The position numbers were made by a program, and so were the translations under genes. A stretch of DNA of 64,000 nt from Sphingomonadaceae bacterium (GTDB lineage: Bacteria; Pseudomonadota; Alphaproteobacteria; Sphingomonadales; Sphingomonadaceae): NCBI GenBank assembly GCA_020850455.1, contig JADZEQ010000012.1, forward strand, positions 1-64,000. Reading direction: 5' to 3'. Below are positions 1-8,785 of the stretch, piece by piece; the stretch's first letter is position 1, and the number at the start of each line of letters is the position of its first letter. Below the pieces are notes generated by a model, which searched no databases, was not told the origin of the DNA, and worked only from the letters and a program-made list of their open reading frames with translations.

Positions 1-228
<228 letters not shown>

Positions 229-364
229 TGAGAGTCCCGCCATCAATGGCAGCCCTGCACAGGGGCACGCCAAGGCGGCAAATTTCAGCCAATTTGCATC
301 GATTATTACATTTTGCTGGAAGCAATCCCATCGCGGGCTGCTTCCCAGTCGCACCGGCTTCATT

Positions 365-480
365 GCTTGGTGGCCATAGCGCCAGTGACCCACCCGATCC
401 CATCTCGAACTCGGCCGTGAAACCTGGCAGCGCCGATGGTACTACCGCTTAAGCGTTGGAAGAGTAGGTCGTCGCCAGGC
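365..480 (+). rRNA. rrf: 5S rRNA
   Basis: This about 116-nt segment has the conserved 5S core (CCCGATCCCATCTCGAACTCGG), and its ends (GCTTGG / CCAGGC) pair to form helix I. It lies about 140 nt after the 23S end and upstream of a strong hairpin, as expected for the distal part of an rrn operon. The boundaries come from the terminal helix and could shift by 1-3 nt. Confidence 0.95.
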
Positions 481-522
481 ATTGCAGCCGGTGCGCGCAA
501 AATGACAACCATTCACAAGGCC

Positions 523-557
523 AAGGGGCGCGATCTATAACAGATCTCGCCCCTTTG
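523..557 (+). terminator. Hairpin after 5S rRNA
   Basis: An inverted repeat of about 14 bp (AAGGGGCGCGATCT / AGATCTCGCCCCTT) with a 5-nt loop is followed by TTGCTGTTTC. It looks like an rrn terminator or processing hairpin. The U-run is weak, and the initiator tRNA lies further downstream, so some readthrough or a separate tRNA promoter would be needed. Confidence 0.7.
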
Positions 558-566
558 CTGTTTCTG

Positions 567-584
567 GCGGGGTGGAGCAGCCCG
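567..584 (+). repeat. 18-bp copy of the tRNA-fMet 5' end
   Basis: The 18 bp GCGGGGTGGAGCAGCCCG is an exact copy of positions 730-747, the acceptor/D-arm start of the complete initiator tRNA. Nothing after it resembles the rest of a tRNA, so this is a fragment rather than a gene. An additional imperfect hairpin (GGTGACGC / GCGTCACC, 653-691) lies between it and the real tRNA. Confidence 0.75.
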
Positions 585-728
585 CCACGGTTTCGCCACT
601 GCGAAACCGGCAACAAAAGGCTCCCGGGCTGCAGCTGATGCGGTCTGTATTTGGTGACGCGGGCCAAAGCCGAGCTTTGCGAGGCGTCACCGACAAAATG
701 CAGCCTGCGGCGGCTGCGCAGTAGGTGA

Positions 729-805
<77 letters not shown>

Positions 806-973
806 CCGAAAATCACAGCGTTCAACGCGGCGCGTTCAGATTTTCTCTTTTCCTCAATCAGTCTGGTTTCTTCCGACGCCTGATTCCGACAGGCGCAACC
901 CGTGCACGCTCCTGCACCTTGATTTGCATGACCCGTAGACTAGAACGACTTCTGGGGTCTGGGAGGGTCATTG

Positions 974-1885
974 ATGGCGGTAGCCGAATATATGGTGCGG
1001 GCGACCAGCACGGTGACGAGCCGCTTGTGGCATGTGCGCGGGGTTATGCGGCTTGCCAATTTGGCAAATCGCGGCCTTCGTCTGATTGGCGATAATCCCA
1101 TTATTGCGACCCGTCTGCAGAATGGCGCGCGACTATTGCTCGACATGCGTTCGGCGGGGCAATGGTATAGTATATATTCGCGTCGCAGTGACGCATATTG
1201 GACCAAATTGTGCGCTGATTTACTCGACGAGGATCAGCTATTCCTCGATATCGGGGCCAATATTGGCATGTATGCGGTGCAGGTTATGCATCTCAAAGGC
1301 AATGTCGGCCTGTGCCATGCCTTTGAACCCATGCCCGGCAATGTTGCGCGTTTGACGGACAATGTGGCGCTTAACCAGCAGCAGGGGGTTGTCACTATCC
1401 ATCCTTACGGCTTGTCGGATGCGCCGGCGACCTTGCAACTCGCCTTTGTTGCTGCGGACAATGGCGAAGACACTGGCAATGCAGAAATCATCGATGCAGC
1501 TGCAGCTGTGGGGCGCGCGACCTTTGCAATTGAGGTGCGCTGTCTCGATGATGTGGCGCTGCCGAACCTCCCGATCGGTGTGATAAAGATTGATGTCGAG
1601 GGGCATGAGGATTGTGCCTATCGCGGCGGGGCCAAGCGCCTACGCAAGGATCGCCCGTTCATCATCGCTGAATATAATCGCGAGGAATTGGCAAGTCGCG
1701 GGCTCGGCCCCGAACTGCAATTCGGCACCCATCTGCCGCCTGATTATTACGCCTTGCGCCGCCATGCGGGGGGGGGGGAGCTAATCCCCATTGATGATTG
1801 GCTAGCCCTGCCGCGTCTCGACAATGTGTTGCTTTGTCCGGCGGAGAAAATGGCGCGGTTACATGCGCTTGGGCTTATGCGGTAG
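974..1885 (+). CDS. FkbM family SAM-dependent methyltransferase
   Basis: The protein of about 303 aa has a class I methyltransferase core: the SAM-binding loop LDIGANIGMY near residue 90 and the FkbM-typical VIKIDVEGHE near residue 200. FkbM enzymes O-methylate sugars or polyketides; the substrate here is unknown. The ATG at 974 is preferred over the TTG one codon earlier. A weak upstream match to an alpha-type promoter (TTGATTT, then GACTAGAAC) lies near 919-947. An 11-G homopolymer at 1768-1778 sits within codons near residue 267, where slippage would truncate or extend the C-terminus. The gene stands alone between the rrn tail and a convergent operon. Confidence 0.88.
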   Translation: MAVAEYMVRATSTVTSRLWHVRGVMRLANLANRGLRLIGDNPIIATRLQNGARLLLDMRSAGQWYSIYSRRSDAYWTKLCADLLDEDQLFLDIGANIGMYAVQVMHLKGNVGLCHAFEPMPGNVARLTDNVALNQQQGVVTIHPYGLSDAPATLQLAFVAADNGEDTGNAEIIDAAAAVGRATFAIEVRCLDDVALPNLPIGVIKIDVEGHEDCAYRGGAKRLRKDRPFIIAEYNREELASRGLGPELQFGTHLPPDYYALRRHAGGGELIPIDDWLALPRLDNVLLCPAEKMARLHALGLMR

Positions 1886-1895
1886 CCGCCACAAT

Positions 1896-2624
1896 TCAGC
1901 GTGTATTGACCAGAAAGACGGTATGGCCATCAAATTGCGGATGGCTGCGGGTTGCCGACAAGTCGGGTAATAGGTCGCCTTGCCGCAGGCCGACACGAAA
2001 ACGAAATGGCAGCGCCGTCGCCACAGAGAGATATGCGTCGGGCGACAAGGCTGGTGCATCATCACCAAAATAGCGGACGACATTTTCGTCGATACTGTTG
2101 CCGAGCGCTGCCAATTGACCATCGGTATCGACGGCAAGGCCGGTGACGCTCAATTTCATATCGCGCGGCAGGGCTTGGCGTACGGCGCGCAAAAACCCTG
2201 CCTGTGCAGCCGCATTTTCGCGCGCCGCGCCGGCAAATTCGACGCAAAGCCCAACAAGTTGATTCCCACTCGTCTGCCAGTGGTTGAGCGTGCGCACCAC
2301 TTGCTGCAATTTGTCGGCCGCCCTGTCGAGGCGCGCGACGCGCAGCCCCATCCACAATGCGGCACGCGTAACCTCTGGCACCGATTGGCGTTCGGCCGCC
2401 AGCATCGATTGTCCTGCCCAAGTGTCGATCGCCAATGCCGCCAAGTATATTGTCTTTGCTTGACGCAGGGCGCCCTGCATCCGGGCGCCGCTGCCGACGT
2501 AAAAACTGTCATAGGCGCTGGCGATGACGCGCGGCGCACCGCGCACACTAGGGCTACAAGCGTTGAGCAGCATTGCCCCGCCCACCGCTGCGCCACCGAC
2601 AAATTGGCGCCGATTGAGGATCAA
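1896..2624 (-). CDS. Tat-type lipoprotein of unknown function
   Basis: A 242-aa protein that I do not assign to a family. The N-terminus has a twin-arginine motif (NRRQF) followed by a hydrophobic stretch and a lipobox (LLNAC), so it is probably Tat-exported and lipidated. The middle (LCVEFAG, then KLSVTGL) is weakly reminiscent of the DUF3142/TIM-barrel-like families; this is only an impression. The start is a TTG that overlaps the upstream peptidase stop as TTGA. No later start keeps the RR motif, so this one is likely real. It is translationally coupled to the M1 aminopeptidase and probably works in the same periplasmic process. Confidence 0.75.
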   Translation of the reverse strand: MILNRRQFVGGAAVGGAMLLNACSPSVRGAPRVIASAYDSFYVGSGARMQGALRQAKTIYLAALAIDTWAGQSMLAAERQSVPEVTRAALWMGLRVARLDRAADKLQQVVRTLNHWQTSGNQLVGLCVEFAGAARENAAAQAGFLRAVRQALPRDMKLSVTGLAVDTDGQLAALGNSIDENVVRYFGDDAPALSPDAYLSVATALPFRFRVGLRQGDLLPDLSATRSHPQFDGHTVFLVNTR

Positions 2625-4555
2625 GGGTTGGTGGCCATAATCCGGTCAACCCCCGCCTGTGTCACCGGATGATATGTGGCGCGGGTGCGGGCATAGATGC
2701 GGCTTGCAATCGCCCGGCCCCAGTCGCCCGTGTCAACCAATGTACGGAACAGGGGGGCCACGAACTTGCGCCGCCCGATGGTCGCCAGAAATTCTGCGGC
2801 AGCGGGCACGGCGGGTTGGTAGCGATTGGCGAGCGCGAGGTTGAGCCACGCAAAGCGCACCTCGGCATTGCCTTCATCCATCAGATGCAGCGCTTGGTCG
2901 AGCGCCGCCAATTGGTCGGCATTGCGCGCCTCTGGCACGTTCGACAGAAAGCGCAGCCGTTCGGCGGTCGTCCAGCCGCGCCATGCCGCCGCATCAATAT
3001 TTCCGGTCGTTTGATAGGCGTGCGATGCCGCATCGACCGCTGCAAATGCTGCGGGATCGGGACGGGCCACATTGGCGGGCAGGCCGGGGGCGTAAATCCA
3101 TGCCTCTGGCATCAGCCGCGCTTCGAGTGCGGCGTCCCCATGGATCAGATTTTGCCGCATGTCCGCGAGGAACATGGCCGAAGTCGCGGGTTGAAAGGCG
3201 TGATTGTCGAACCATTGGCGCAGCCATGCGTCAAAACGCGCCCGCCCGACCAACCGTTCCATCGTGCGCAAAAATGTTGCGCCTTTGTCATAGGTGATAC
3301 CGCTTGATCCGCCGTCGCTATCGCTATTGGGCGGCTGGTGCAGGCGGGTTGCGTCATTGGTCGCGCCGAGCTCCTGCAGCGCATTTTCGGTTTCCGCAAA
3401 ACTCAGCGCTTCTTCCTGACCCGCGCGATGCGGCCCATATAGCGCCTCCATAATCCGGTTTTCAAAGTAGGAAGTCACCCCCTCGTTCAACCAGCCATCC
3501 CCCCACACCGCATTGGTGACGAGGTTACCTGACCAGCTGTGCGCCAGTTCATGGGCAATCAGGCCATTGAGGCTTTTGTCCCCGGCGATAAAGGTCGGGG
3601 TTAGAAAGGTGAGCGTGGGGTTTTCCATGCCGCCATAGGGAAAGCTCGGCGGCAGGACGATGACGTCATAGCGCCCCCAACGATAAGGGCCATAGAGACG
3701 CTCGGCTGCTTCGACCATCGCCTCGGTGTCAGCCAGTTCGGCCGCAGCCCGGTCCATCATCGCCGGTTCGGTCCACACGCCGGTGCGCGCGCCCAGCGGG
3801 CGAAACGCAATGTCACCTGCGGCTATGGCGATAAGATAGGGGGCAACCGGGTGATCCATACGGAAACGATAACTACGCCAGCCCGCCCCTGCTGGCACGC
3901 CATCGGGAGTTAGCCGATCCCCCGACATCACCACCTTGAGCGGTTCGGGTGCACGGATGACCGCTTCCCATGTTTGGCGGATGCCGGGGCTATCTTGGGT
4001 GGGTATCCAGCTACGGTTGAGGATCGATTGGCCCTGACTGAATAAATAGGGATGCTGTCGACCAGCGGTCTGTTCGGGGGTCAGCCATTGCAGCGCTTCG
4101 GCATCTGCGCCGCTGTGATAGGTGATGCGGATACGCCGCGCGTCGCCAAAGCGAACGCTGATGGGTTGGCCGCGTAACGCATCACCGGTGCCGATTTCAA
4201 ATGGCAGAGCATGCCCCGCCATATCGGTGACCGATGCGATGCTCAGGTTGCGGCTGTCGAGGATGATTTGTTGCGCGCCAGGCGCCGCCACTATGTCGAG
4301 CGTTGCCGTGCCCGCCACCCGCTTTTGCGCAAAGTCGAGGGCCAGGTCGAGCGCGACATGGGTAACGCGCGCTTCCAGCGGCTGGGCAAAGCTGGCGGTG
4401 TCAACCGCGTCGGCGCCGGTCAATATTGGTGCAACTTCGCGCGCCGTGACTGGCGGTGGAACAGTGTTCACCGCGCCGCCCGTGGTACCATTCGCCGCGC
4501 AACCTGCCGCGCACAATGCGCCCAAACCCACCCACAAACGCTTGGCCCAATACAT
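2621..4555 (-). CDS. M1 family aminopeptidase (LTA4 hydrolase-like), lipoprotein
   Basis: A 644-aa zinc metallopeptidase. The GGMENP exopeptidase motif precedes HELAHSW (HExxH zinc site), with the third zinc ligand in NEGVTSYFE about 19 residues later. This spacing is diagnostic of family M1, and the overall layout resembles leukotriene-A4-hydrolase-type aminopeptidases, including a C-terminal helical domain. The chosen ATG has a GGGAGGG Shine-Dalgarno and gives a lipoprotein signal ending in CAAGC; the ORF-track start 18 codons earlier lacks this. It probably trims N-terminal residues from peptides in the periplasm. It lies downstream of the caspase-like protease and overlaps the Tat lipoprotein gene. 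Confidence 0.93.
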   Translation of the reverse strand: MYWAKRLWVGLGALCAAGCAANGTTGGAVNTVPPPVTAREVAPILTGADAVDTASFAQPLEARVTHVALDLALDFAQKRVAGTATLDIVAAPGAQQIILDSRNLSIASVTDMAGHALPFEIGTGDALRGQPISVRFGDARRIRITYHSGADAEALQWLTPEQTAGRQHPYLFSQGQSILNRSWIPTQDSPGIRQTWEAVIRAPEPLKVVMSGDRLTPDGVPAGAGWRSYRFRMDHPVAPYLIAIAAGDIAFRPLGARTGVWTEPAMMDRAAAELADTEAMVEAAERLYGPYRWGRYDVIVLPPSFPYGGMENPTLTFLTPTFIAGDKSLNGLIAHELAHSWSGNLVTNAVWGDGWLNEGVTSYFENRIMEALYGPHRAGQEEALSFAETENALQELGATNDATRLHQPPNSDSDGGSSGITYDKGATFLRTMERLVGRARFDAWLRQWFDNHAFQPATSAMFLADMRQNLIHGDAALEARLMPEAWIYAPGLPANVARPDPAAFAAVDAASHAYQTTGNIDAAAWRGWTTAERLRFLSNVPEARNADQLAALDQALHLMDEGNAEVRFAWLNLALANRYQPAVPAAAEFLATIGRRKFVAPLFRTLVDTGDWGRAIASRIYARTRATYHPVTQAGVDRIMATNP

Positions 4556-4648
4556 GGCAACCCTCCCAACTACATATGTCGGCATAAGGCGGTTGCTGGG
4601 CGGGGGCAAGCGCTGGCTCGCCCCCTGTTTGCTTATTGGCTTGCCTTC

Positions 4649-6982
4649 TTATTGGTCAGGCATGGCGGCGGGCGCATTGCCCAGCCGGACGATCACATCA
4701 TCCACTTGCACCCCCCCGCGATCAATCACCAAATTCTGGTAATTGCGCTGCCCATCGGTGGTTTCTGCTTCCAACAGGCCGACATCGGGCGAATTAAACT
4801 GCTGACGCAAATAAGCAGCGAGTTCGCCTGCAGACAATATGCGGTCGCCATTATTGTCGGCATCGCCCGAAAAGGCTTGGCGGACAAAGTGCGCCAAATA
4901 GCCGCCAGCGCGGAATTTTTCGGCGACCAGGCTGGTCAAATCCTCCTCTGATGAAAATACACCCATCACGCCGGGCCGGTTGACGACATCGCGCGCAAAG
5001 CCGCCCGAAAAACAGCTATCGAGGATGAGGAGGGACAGCCGTGTGCGCAGCGGTGCGAACATCGCGGCCATTTCATCGTCGGTCAGCGGCCCATCGATGA
5101 GGGTCAGCGCCTCATCGCGGCCATCGGGCTCGGTCGCCGATGCACGGCTGTCGATCTGTTGGCCGTGCCCTGAATAGAAAAAGAGGAAGATATCATCCGG
5201 CCCGGCCTGTGCCGCAACGCTTTCTATGGCGCTACGCACCGCGCTGCGTGTTGCCCCGCCATTGGTGATGGTGATGCTCGCCGGATTGAGCACGCCGTCG
5301 CGGCGCAATGTTTCGGCGATTTTGTTCGCATCCTCGTCTGTATAGGGCAGGTTGCTCGTTGCCCCGCCATAATCCGACACGCCGACCATCACCGCAAATA
5401 CTCTCTGGCCGCCGCGCACATTCGCAATGCGTGCGGGTTCGGCAGCTTCGGAAAGCGTGACCGTGTAACGTCCGCTTTCGCCGGGACGGTAGGATGTGAC
5501 GAGCAGGCCATATTCACCATCGGCGGGCAAAACCTGTTCGATCCGCGCGTTGGTGCCATCCGGCCCGTCGTCATTGTCGATCTGGTCGCCTTCGGGGGGT
5601 TGCAGAATGGCGTAGGTATCAAAAGCGTCGGATGTGACATCGATGGCGACGCGCTGACCCCGCCGTCCTGTAAACCGATAATGGTCAACAAATTCGCCAC
5701 TTGATTGCAGCGTATCATCGCCGCTCACCAATTCGCCGCTGATGCTGCGCCCCAGCGTCAGCACGGCGCCATCGGGCGTCACGCGCTCAGGGTCGGCGGG
5801 GCGGGTCGGCGGTGGCGCATCGGCAATGCTGGTGGTGCCCGCGCCATAGCGCAGCACATAATTGCCGGTTTCGCGCGCGGCATAGCTGGTGACCATGACC
5901 GTATAGCGACCATCGCTGGGCAGCGTCACGGTCAGGCGACTGTTCCGTCCGCCGGATGGATCATCGTCATTCGCTTCGACGAAATTGCCCGGCCCGTTGA
6001 TCTGGACAAAGGGGTCAAATTGCGCCGAATCGAGCCGCAGCTCGACGCGCTGTCCTGCGCGCCCGTCGATGATGAATTGGTCGGCATATTCGCCGGTTGA
6101 AAGCTGCCGGTCGCTGGATGCCAAGGCACCGTTGACCCGTTCGCCGGGGCTTAATGTCGCTGCATCATTCCCAGCAGCTGCCGCGACTGGCGGCGGCGCA
6201 GCATTGCCGCCCACGCCATTGACCGCCAGCACATAGCGCCCTTGCTCACCGCTGCGGAAACTGGTCGCACCGATGCGCACCACACCATCGGCGGGCATGG
6301 TAAAACGTATCCGGCTGTTGCGGGTGCCGCGTCCGTCGGCGTCATCATTATCTTCCGACAGGCCGCCCGGCCCACGGATGATCAAATATGGGTCGAATGC
6401 GCCCGACTGCAGGGTGACATCAAAGCTTTCGCCGCGTCGTCCCTGCAATGTCCATGTTTCGATATATTCGCCGCTCGGCAATGTTTGATCATTGCCGTCC
6501 AGCGCACCTTCTACGCTTTGTCCGGCATTGATAGTGCGTGGTCCGTCGGCAATGGGGCTGGCGGGCGCACTTGCCAAATTCCCCGCACCAAGGCGCAGTT
6601 GGTATCGCCCGCGTTCCCCTGCGGCATAGCTTGTGGCGATAATGCGATAACGGCCATTGGTCGGCAAACGCACAGTGATTTCGGCGCGGCGTTCGCCCGA
6701 TGTTACATCGTCATTATCCTCAGAAAAGCTGCCCGGCCCGCGCAGCATGAGGTAAGGGTCAATGGCATCACTATCGAGCGAAATGGTCAGCGTCTGACCA
6801 GCGCGTCCTTCAAATTCATATGCGTCGAAATATTCGCCCGATGACAAGCTGCTGTCACCATTGTCGAGCGTGCCGGTGACGCTTTGACCGATGGCGATGC
6901 TCTGCTGCGCCAAGGCGGCCGGTGCGAAGGCCGCGGACGCCGCGAGCAGGGCAAGCAAAGACAGGCTTTTACGAACGTTCAT
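4649..6982 (-). CDS. Secreted caspase-family (C14) protease with four PPC-like repeats
   Basis: A 777-aa protein. It has an N-terminal signal peptide ending near ALAQ, then four tandem repeats of about 100 aa, each with the pattern G(x)L..D..L.SGEY, a DP(Y/F) segment, an acidic NDD loop, and a final TSY..GE.G.Y strand. These look like bacterial pre-peptidase (PPC)-type beta-domains. The C-terminal about 240 aa form a caspase-like domain with the catalytic histidine in FFYSGHGQQ and cysteine in LDSCFSGG. The start ATG follows GGGGGGAAT. Caspase-family enzymes cleave after Arg/Lys or Asp; here specificity is unknown. It is probably exported, unlike most cytosolic metacaspases, and precedes an M1 aminopeptidase by 93 nt. 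Confidence 0.92.
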   Translation of the reverse strand: MNVRKSLSLLALLAASAAFAPAALAQQSIAIGQSVTGTLDNGDSSLSSGEYFDAYEFEGRAGQTLTISLDSDAIDPYLMLRGPGSFSEDNDDVTSGERRAEITVRLPTNGRYRIIATSYAAGERGRYQLRLGAGNLASAPASPIADGPRTINAGQSVEGALDGNDQTLPSGEYIETWTLQGRRGESFDVTLQSGAFDPYLIIRGPGGLSEDNDDADGRGTRNSRIRFTMPADGVVRIGATSFRSGEQGRYVLAVNGVGGNAAPPPVAAAAGNDAATLSPGERVNGALASSDRQLSTGEYADQFIIDGRAGQRVELRLDSAQFDPFVQINGPGNFVEANDDDPSGGRNSRLTVTLPSDGRYTVMVTSYAARETGNYVLRYGAGTTSIADAPPPTRPADPERVTPDGAVLTLGRSISGELVSGDDTLQSSGEFVDHYRFTGRRGQRVAIDVTSDAFDTYAILQPPEGDQIDNDDGPDGTNARIEQVLPADGEYGLLVTSYRPGESGRYTVTLSEAAEPARIANVRGGQRVFAVMVGVSDYGGATSNLPYTDEDANKIAETLRRDGVLNPASITITNGGATRSAVRSAIESVAAQAGPDDIFLFFYSGHGQQIDSRASATEPDGRDEALTLIDGPLTDDEMAAMFAPLRTRLSLLILDSCFSGGFARDVVNRPGVMGVFSSEEDLTSLVAEKFRAGGYLAHFVRQAFSGDADNNGDRILSAGELAAYLRQQFNSPDVGLLEAETTDGQRNYQNLVIDRGGVQVDDVIVRLGNAPAAMPDQ

Positions 6983-7119
6983 ATTCCCCCCAAAGCCGCG
7001 AACATCATCGCGCTTATCCACGATTATCCGGCTGCGTTTGGCTCTCTAGTGCAAAAAACCGCAGAAGCTGAATAGGAAATTTCGGCGAGGGGGCGGTGGG
7101 GCAGATTAGCCCCCCTGCC

Positions 7120-7299
7120 TTATAGTTCCACCATTTCAAAATCCTGCTTGCCCGAACCGCATTGCGGGCACATCCAGTCGTCGGAAATGTCGGCCCAGCG
7201 GGTGCCCGGCGCTAAACCTTCGGCGGGGTCGCCCTCTTCCTCATTGTAAATATAGCCGCAATTCAGGCACTGCCAGATTTTATAGGGTGCGTCGCTCAT
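7120..7299 (-). CDS. Rubredoxin
   Basis: A 59-aa protein too short for the ORF track. Two CxxCG motifs (CLNCGY and CPQCGS), about 30 residues apart, form the single-iron rubredoxin site, and the region between them (YNEEEGDPAEGLAPGTRW) is typical of the family. It is a one-electron carrier, classically serving alkane hydroxylases or detoxification enzymes. Its ATG starts one nucleotide after the P450 stop codon (TAA-G-ATG), so the two are translated from one message. That pairing suggests it passes electrons to the P450, although P450 partners are usually ferredoxins. No rubredoxin reductase is present in the window. Confidence 0.95.
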   Translation of the reverse strand: MSDAPYKIWQCLNCGYIYNEEEGDPAEGLAPGTRWADISDDWMCPQCGSGKQDFEMVEL

Positions 7300-7300
7300 C

Positions 7301-8590
7301 TTATGCGTCCTGCTTTAACGTGAATTTAATTGGCACATGTTTGGGGCCGCACACAAACATCGATCGGGTGCGTTCCGGGGTGCCGTTCAGTTCGACGCTG
7401 GCCAAGCGCGGGATGATCGCTTCCCACAACAGCCGCATTTCCAACCGCGCCAAATGCTGACCCAGACAGACATGCGGGCCATAGCCAAAGGCGATTTGCT
7501 TGTTGGGTTTGCGGTGAATGTCGAAATCATAAGGGCGTTCGAAAACCGCGTCGTCCCGATTGGCGGAATGATAGGAGAGGAAGATATAATCGCCCGCTGC
7601 AATCTGATGTCCGGCAAATTCACTGTCGGCGACGGCGGTGCGCATGAAATGTTTGACCGGCGTCGACCAGCGGATGCTTTCCTCAACAAAGGCGCCGATC
7701 AAACCGGGGTCGGCCTGCAATTCGGCTAACAGGCCGGGGCGTGCGGCCAATTCCCACATGGCCGCTGCTGTTGCATTTGATGTCGTGTCATGCCCGGCGG
7801 TGGCAGCGATAATATAATAGCCCATCAACTGGCGGCGGTTCAGATATTCGCCGTCGATGGTGGCATTGGCGATCAGGCTGTTCACCTTGGCATCGTCGGG
7901 TTGCTTGCGGAAATCCTCCGTCACTTTACCGAAATAGGCTTCCATGGCCGCATTGATTTCGACGACCTGATCCAGCGCCTCTTTTGGTGTTACCTCGGTT
8001 TTCGACCGGTTCATTTCGGGGTCGGTCGAACCGAATAGCTGCTGGGTCAGTTCGAGGAGGTATAGCTCATCCTCTTGTGGCACGCCCAAAACCCCCATGA
8101 TGACGCGCAACGGGTAATAAAAGGCAACATCGGCAGCAAAATCGCAGCTTGGGGCCTGATCGAACAGCATTTGTGCATATTGTGCTGCGGTCGCGCGTAC
8201 CTTGTCCTCCATCGTGCGGACGGCTTGCGGGGTCATGGCCGGAAAGACGATTGACCGCAGCGCTTTATGTTCTGCGCCGTCCACCCCAACCAGCGTGTGG
8301 ATGAAATTGGAATCACCATCGGTCAGAAAGCGGACAATATTCTGCATCTCGTTGGGCAATAAGGTGCTCGCCCGCGGGCCATTTTGAAAGTCGGCCGCGC
8401 GCATTTCGATGGCCAAAATATCGGCGTGGCGCGTTGCAAACCAGATCGGCGGATATTCATCAAGCTCCGCCTTGGCAAAGCCATAGTCGCGGCGCAGTTC
8501 GTCAAATGCCGCGTCAATCATCGCCCCATCCTGATATGCGGCGGGGTCGATCGCCGTTCTTGCCAATTTTTCGGGAATATGCGCTGTCAA
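7301..8590 (-). CDS. Cytochrome P450
   Basis: About 429 aa, with every P450 hallmark: the oxygen-activating I-helix motif AGHDTTS, the K-helix EESIR (ExxR), and the heme-binding loop FGYGPHVCLG with the axial cysteine. It is a soluble bacterial class I-type enzyme that hydroxylates an unknown substrate. I place the start at TTG (8590) because GGGAGG lies 5 nt upstream, and the ORF-track GTG at 8641 has no such site. The downstream rubredoxin is translationally coupled. An aminotransferase diverges upstream; the roughly 195-nt region between them should hold both promoters. Confidence 0.95.
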   Translation of the reverse strand: MTAHIPEKLARTAIDPAAYQDGAMIDAAFDELRRDYGFAKAELDEYPPIWFATRHADILAIEMRAADFQNGPRASTLLPNEMQNIVRFLTDGDSNFIHTLVGVDGAEHKALRSIVFPAMTPQAVRTMEDKVRATAAQYAQMLFDQAPSCDFAADVAFYYPLRVIMGVLGVPQEDELYLLELTQQLFGSTDPEMNRSKTEVTPKEALDQVVEINAAMEAYFGKVTEDFRKQPDDAKVNSLIANATIDGEYLNRRQLMGYYIIAATAGHDTTSNATAAAMWELAARPGLLAELQADPGLIGAFVEESIRWSTPVKHFMRTAVADSEFAGHQIAAGDYIFLSYHSANRDDAVFERPYDFDIHRKPNKQIAFGYGPHVCLGQHLARLEMRLLWEAIIPRLASVELNGTPERTRSMFVCGPKHVPIKFTLKQDA

Positions 8591-8785
8591 AATAACCTCC
8601 CTATCCAGACAAATAGGGCCAAGGCCCTGCATTGCTGACACAAATGTTCATAACTAACGACGCTTGGCAAGCAGCAAAATTGAAAAAAGCGGGATGCAGC
8701 TATGCTCCCCCCTTTTCCCGCACAGCAAAAGCGCACTATAGCATGGCACGTTGGCAATGGTGCCGACCCAGAAATGCAGGGAAAT

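Noticed and set aside
8731-8760. CACTATAGC and TGGCACG sequences before the aminotransferase as sigma-70 or sigma-54 sites
   Set aside because: No matching -35 was found, and the GG/GC spacing of a sigma-54 promoter fails here (no GC at +10 from GG).
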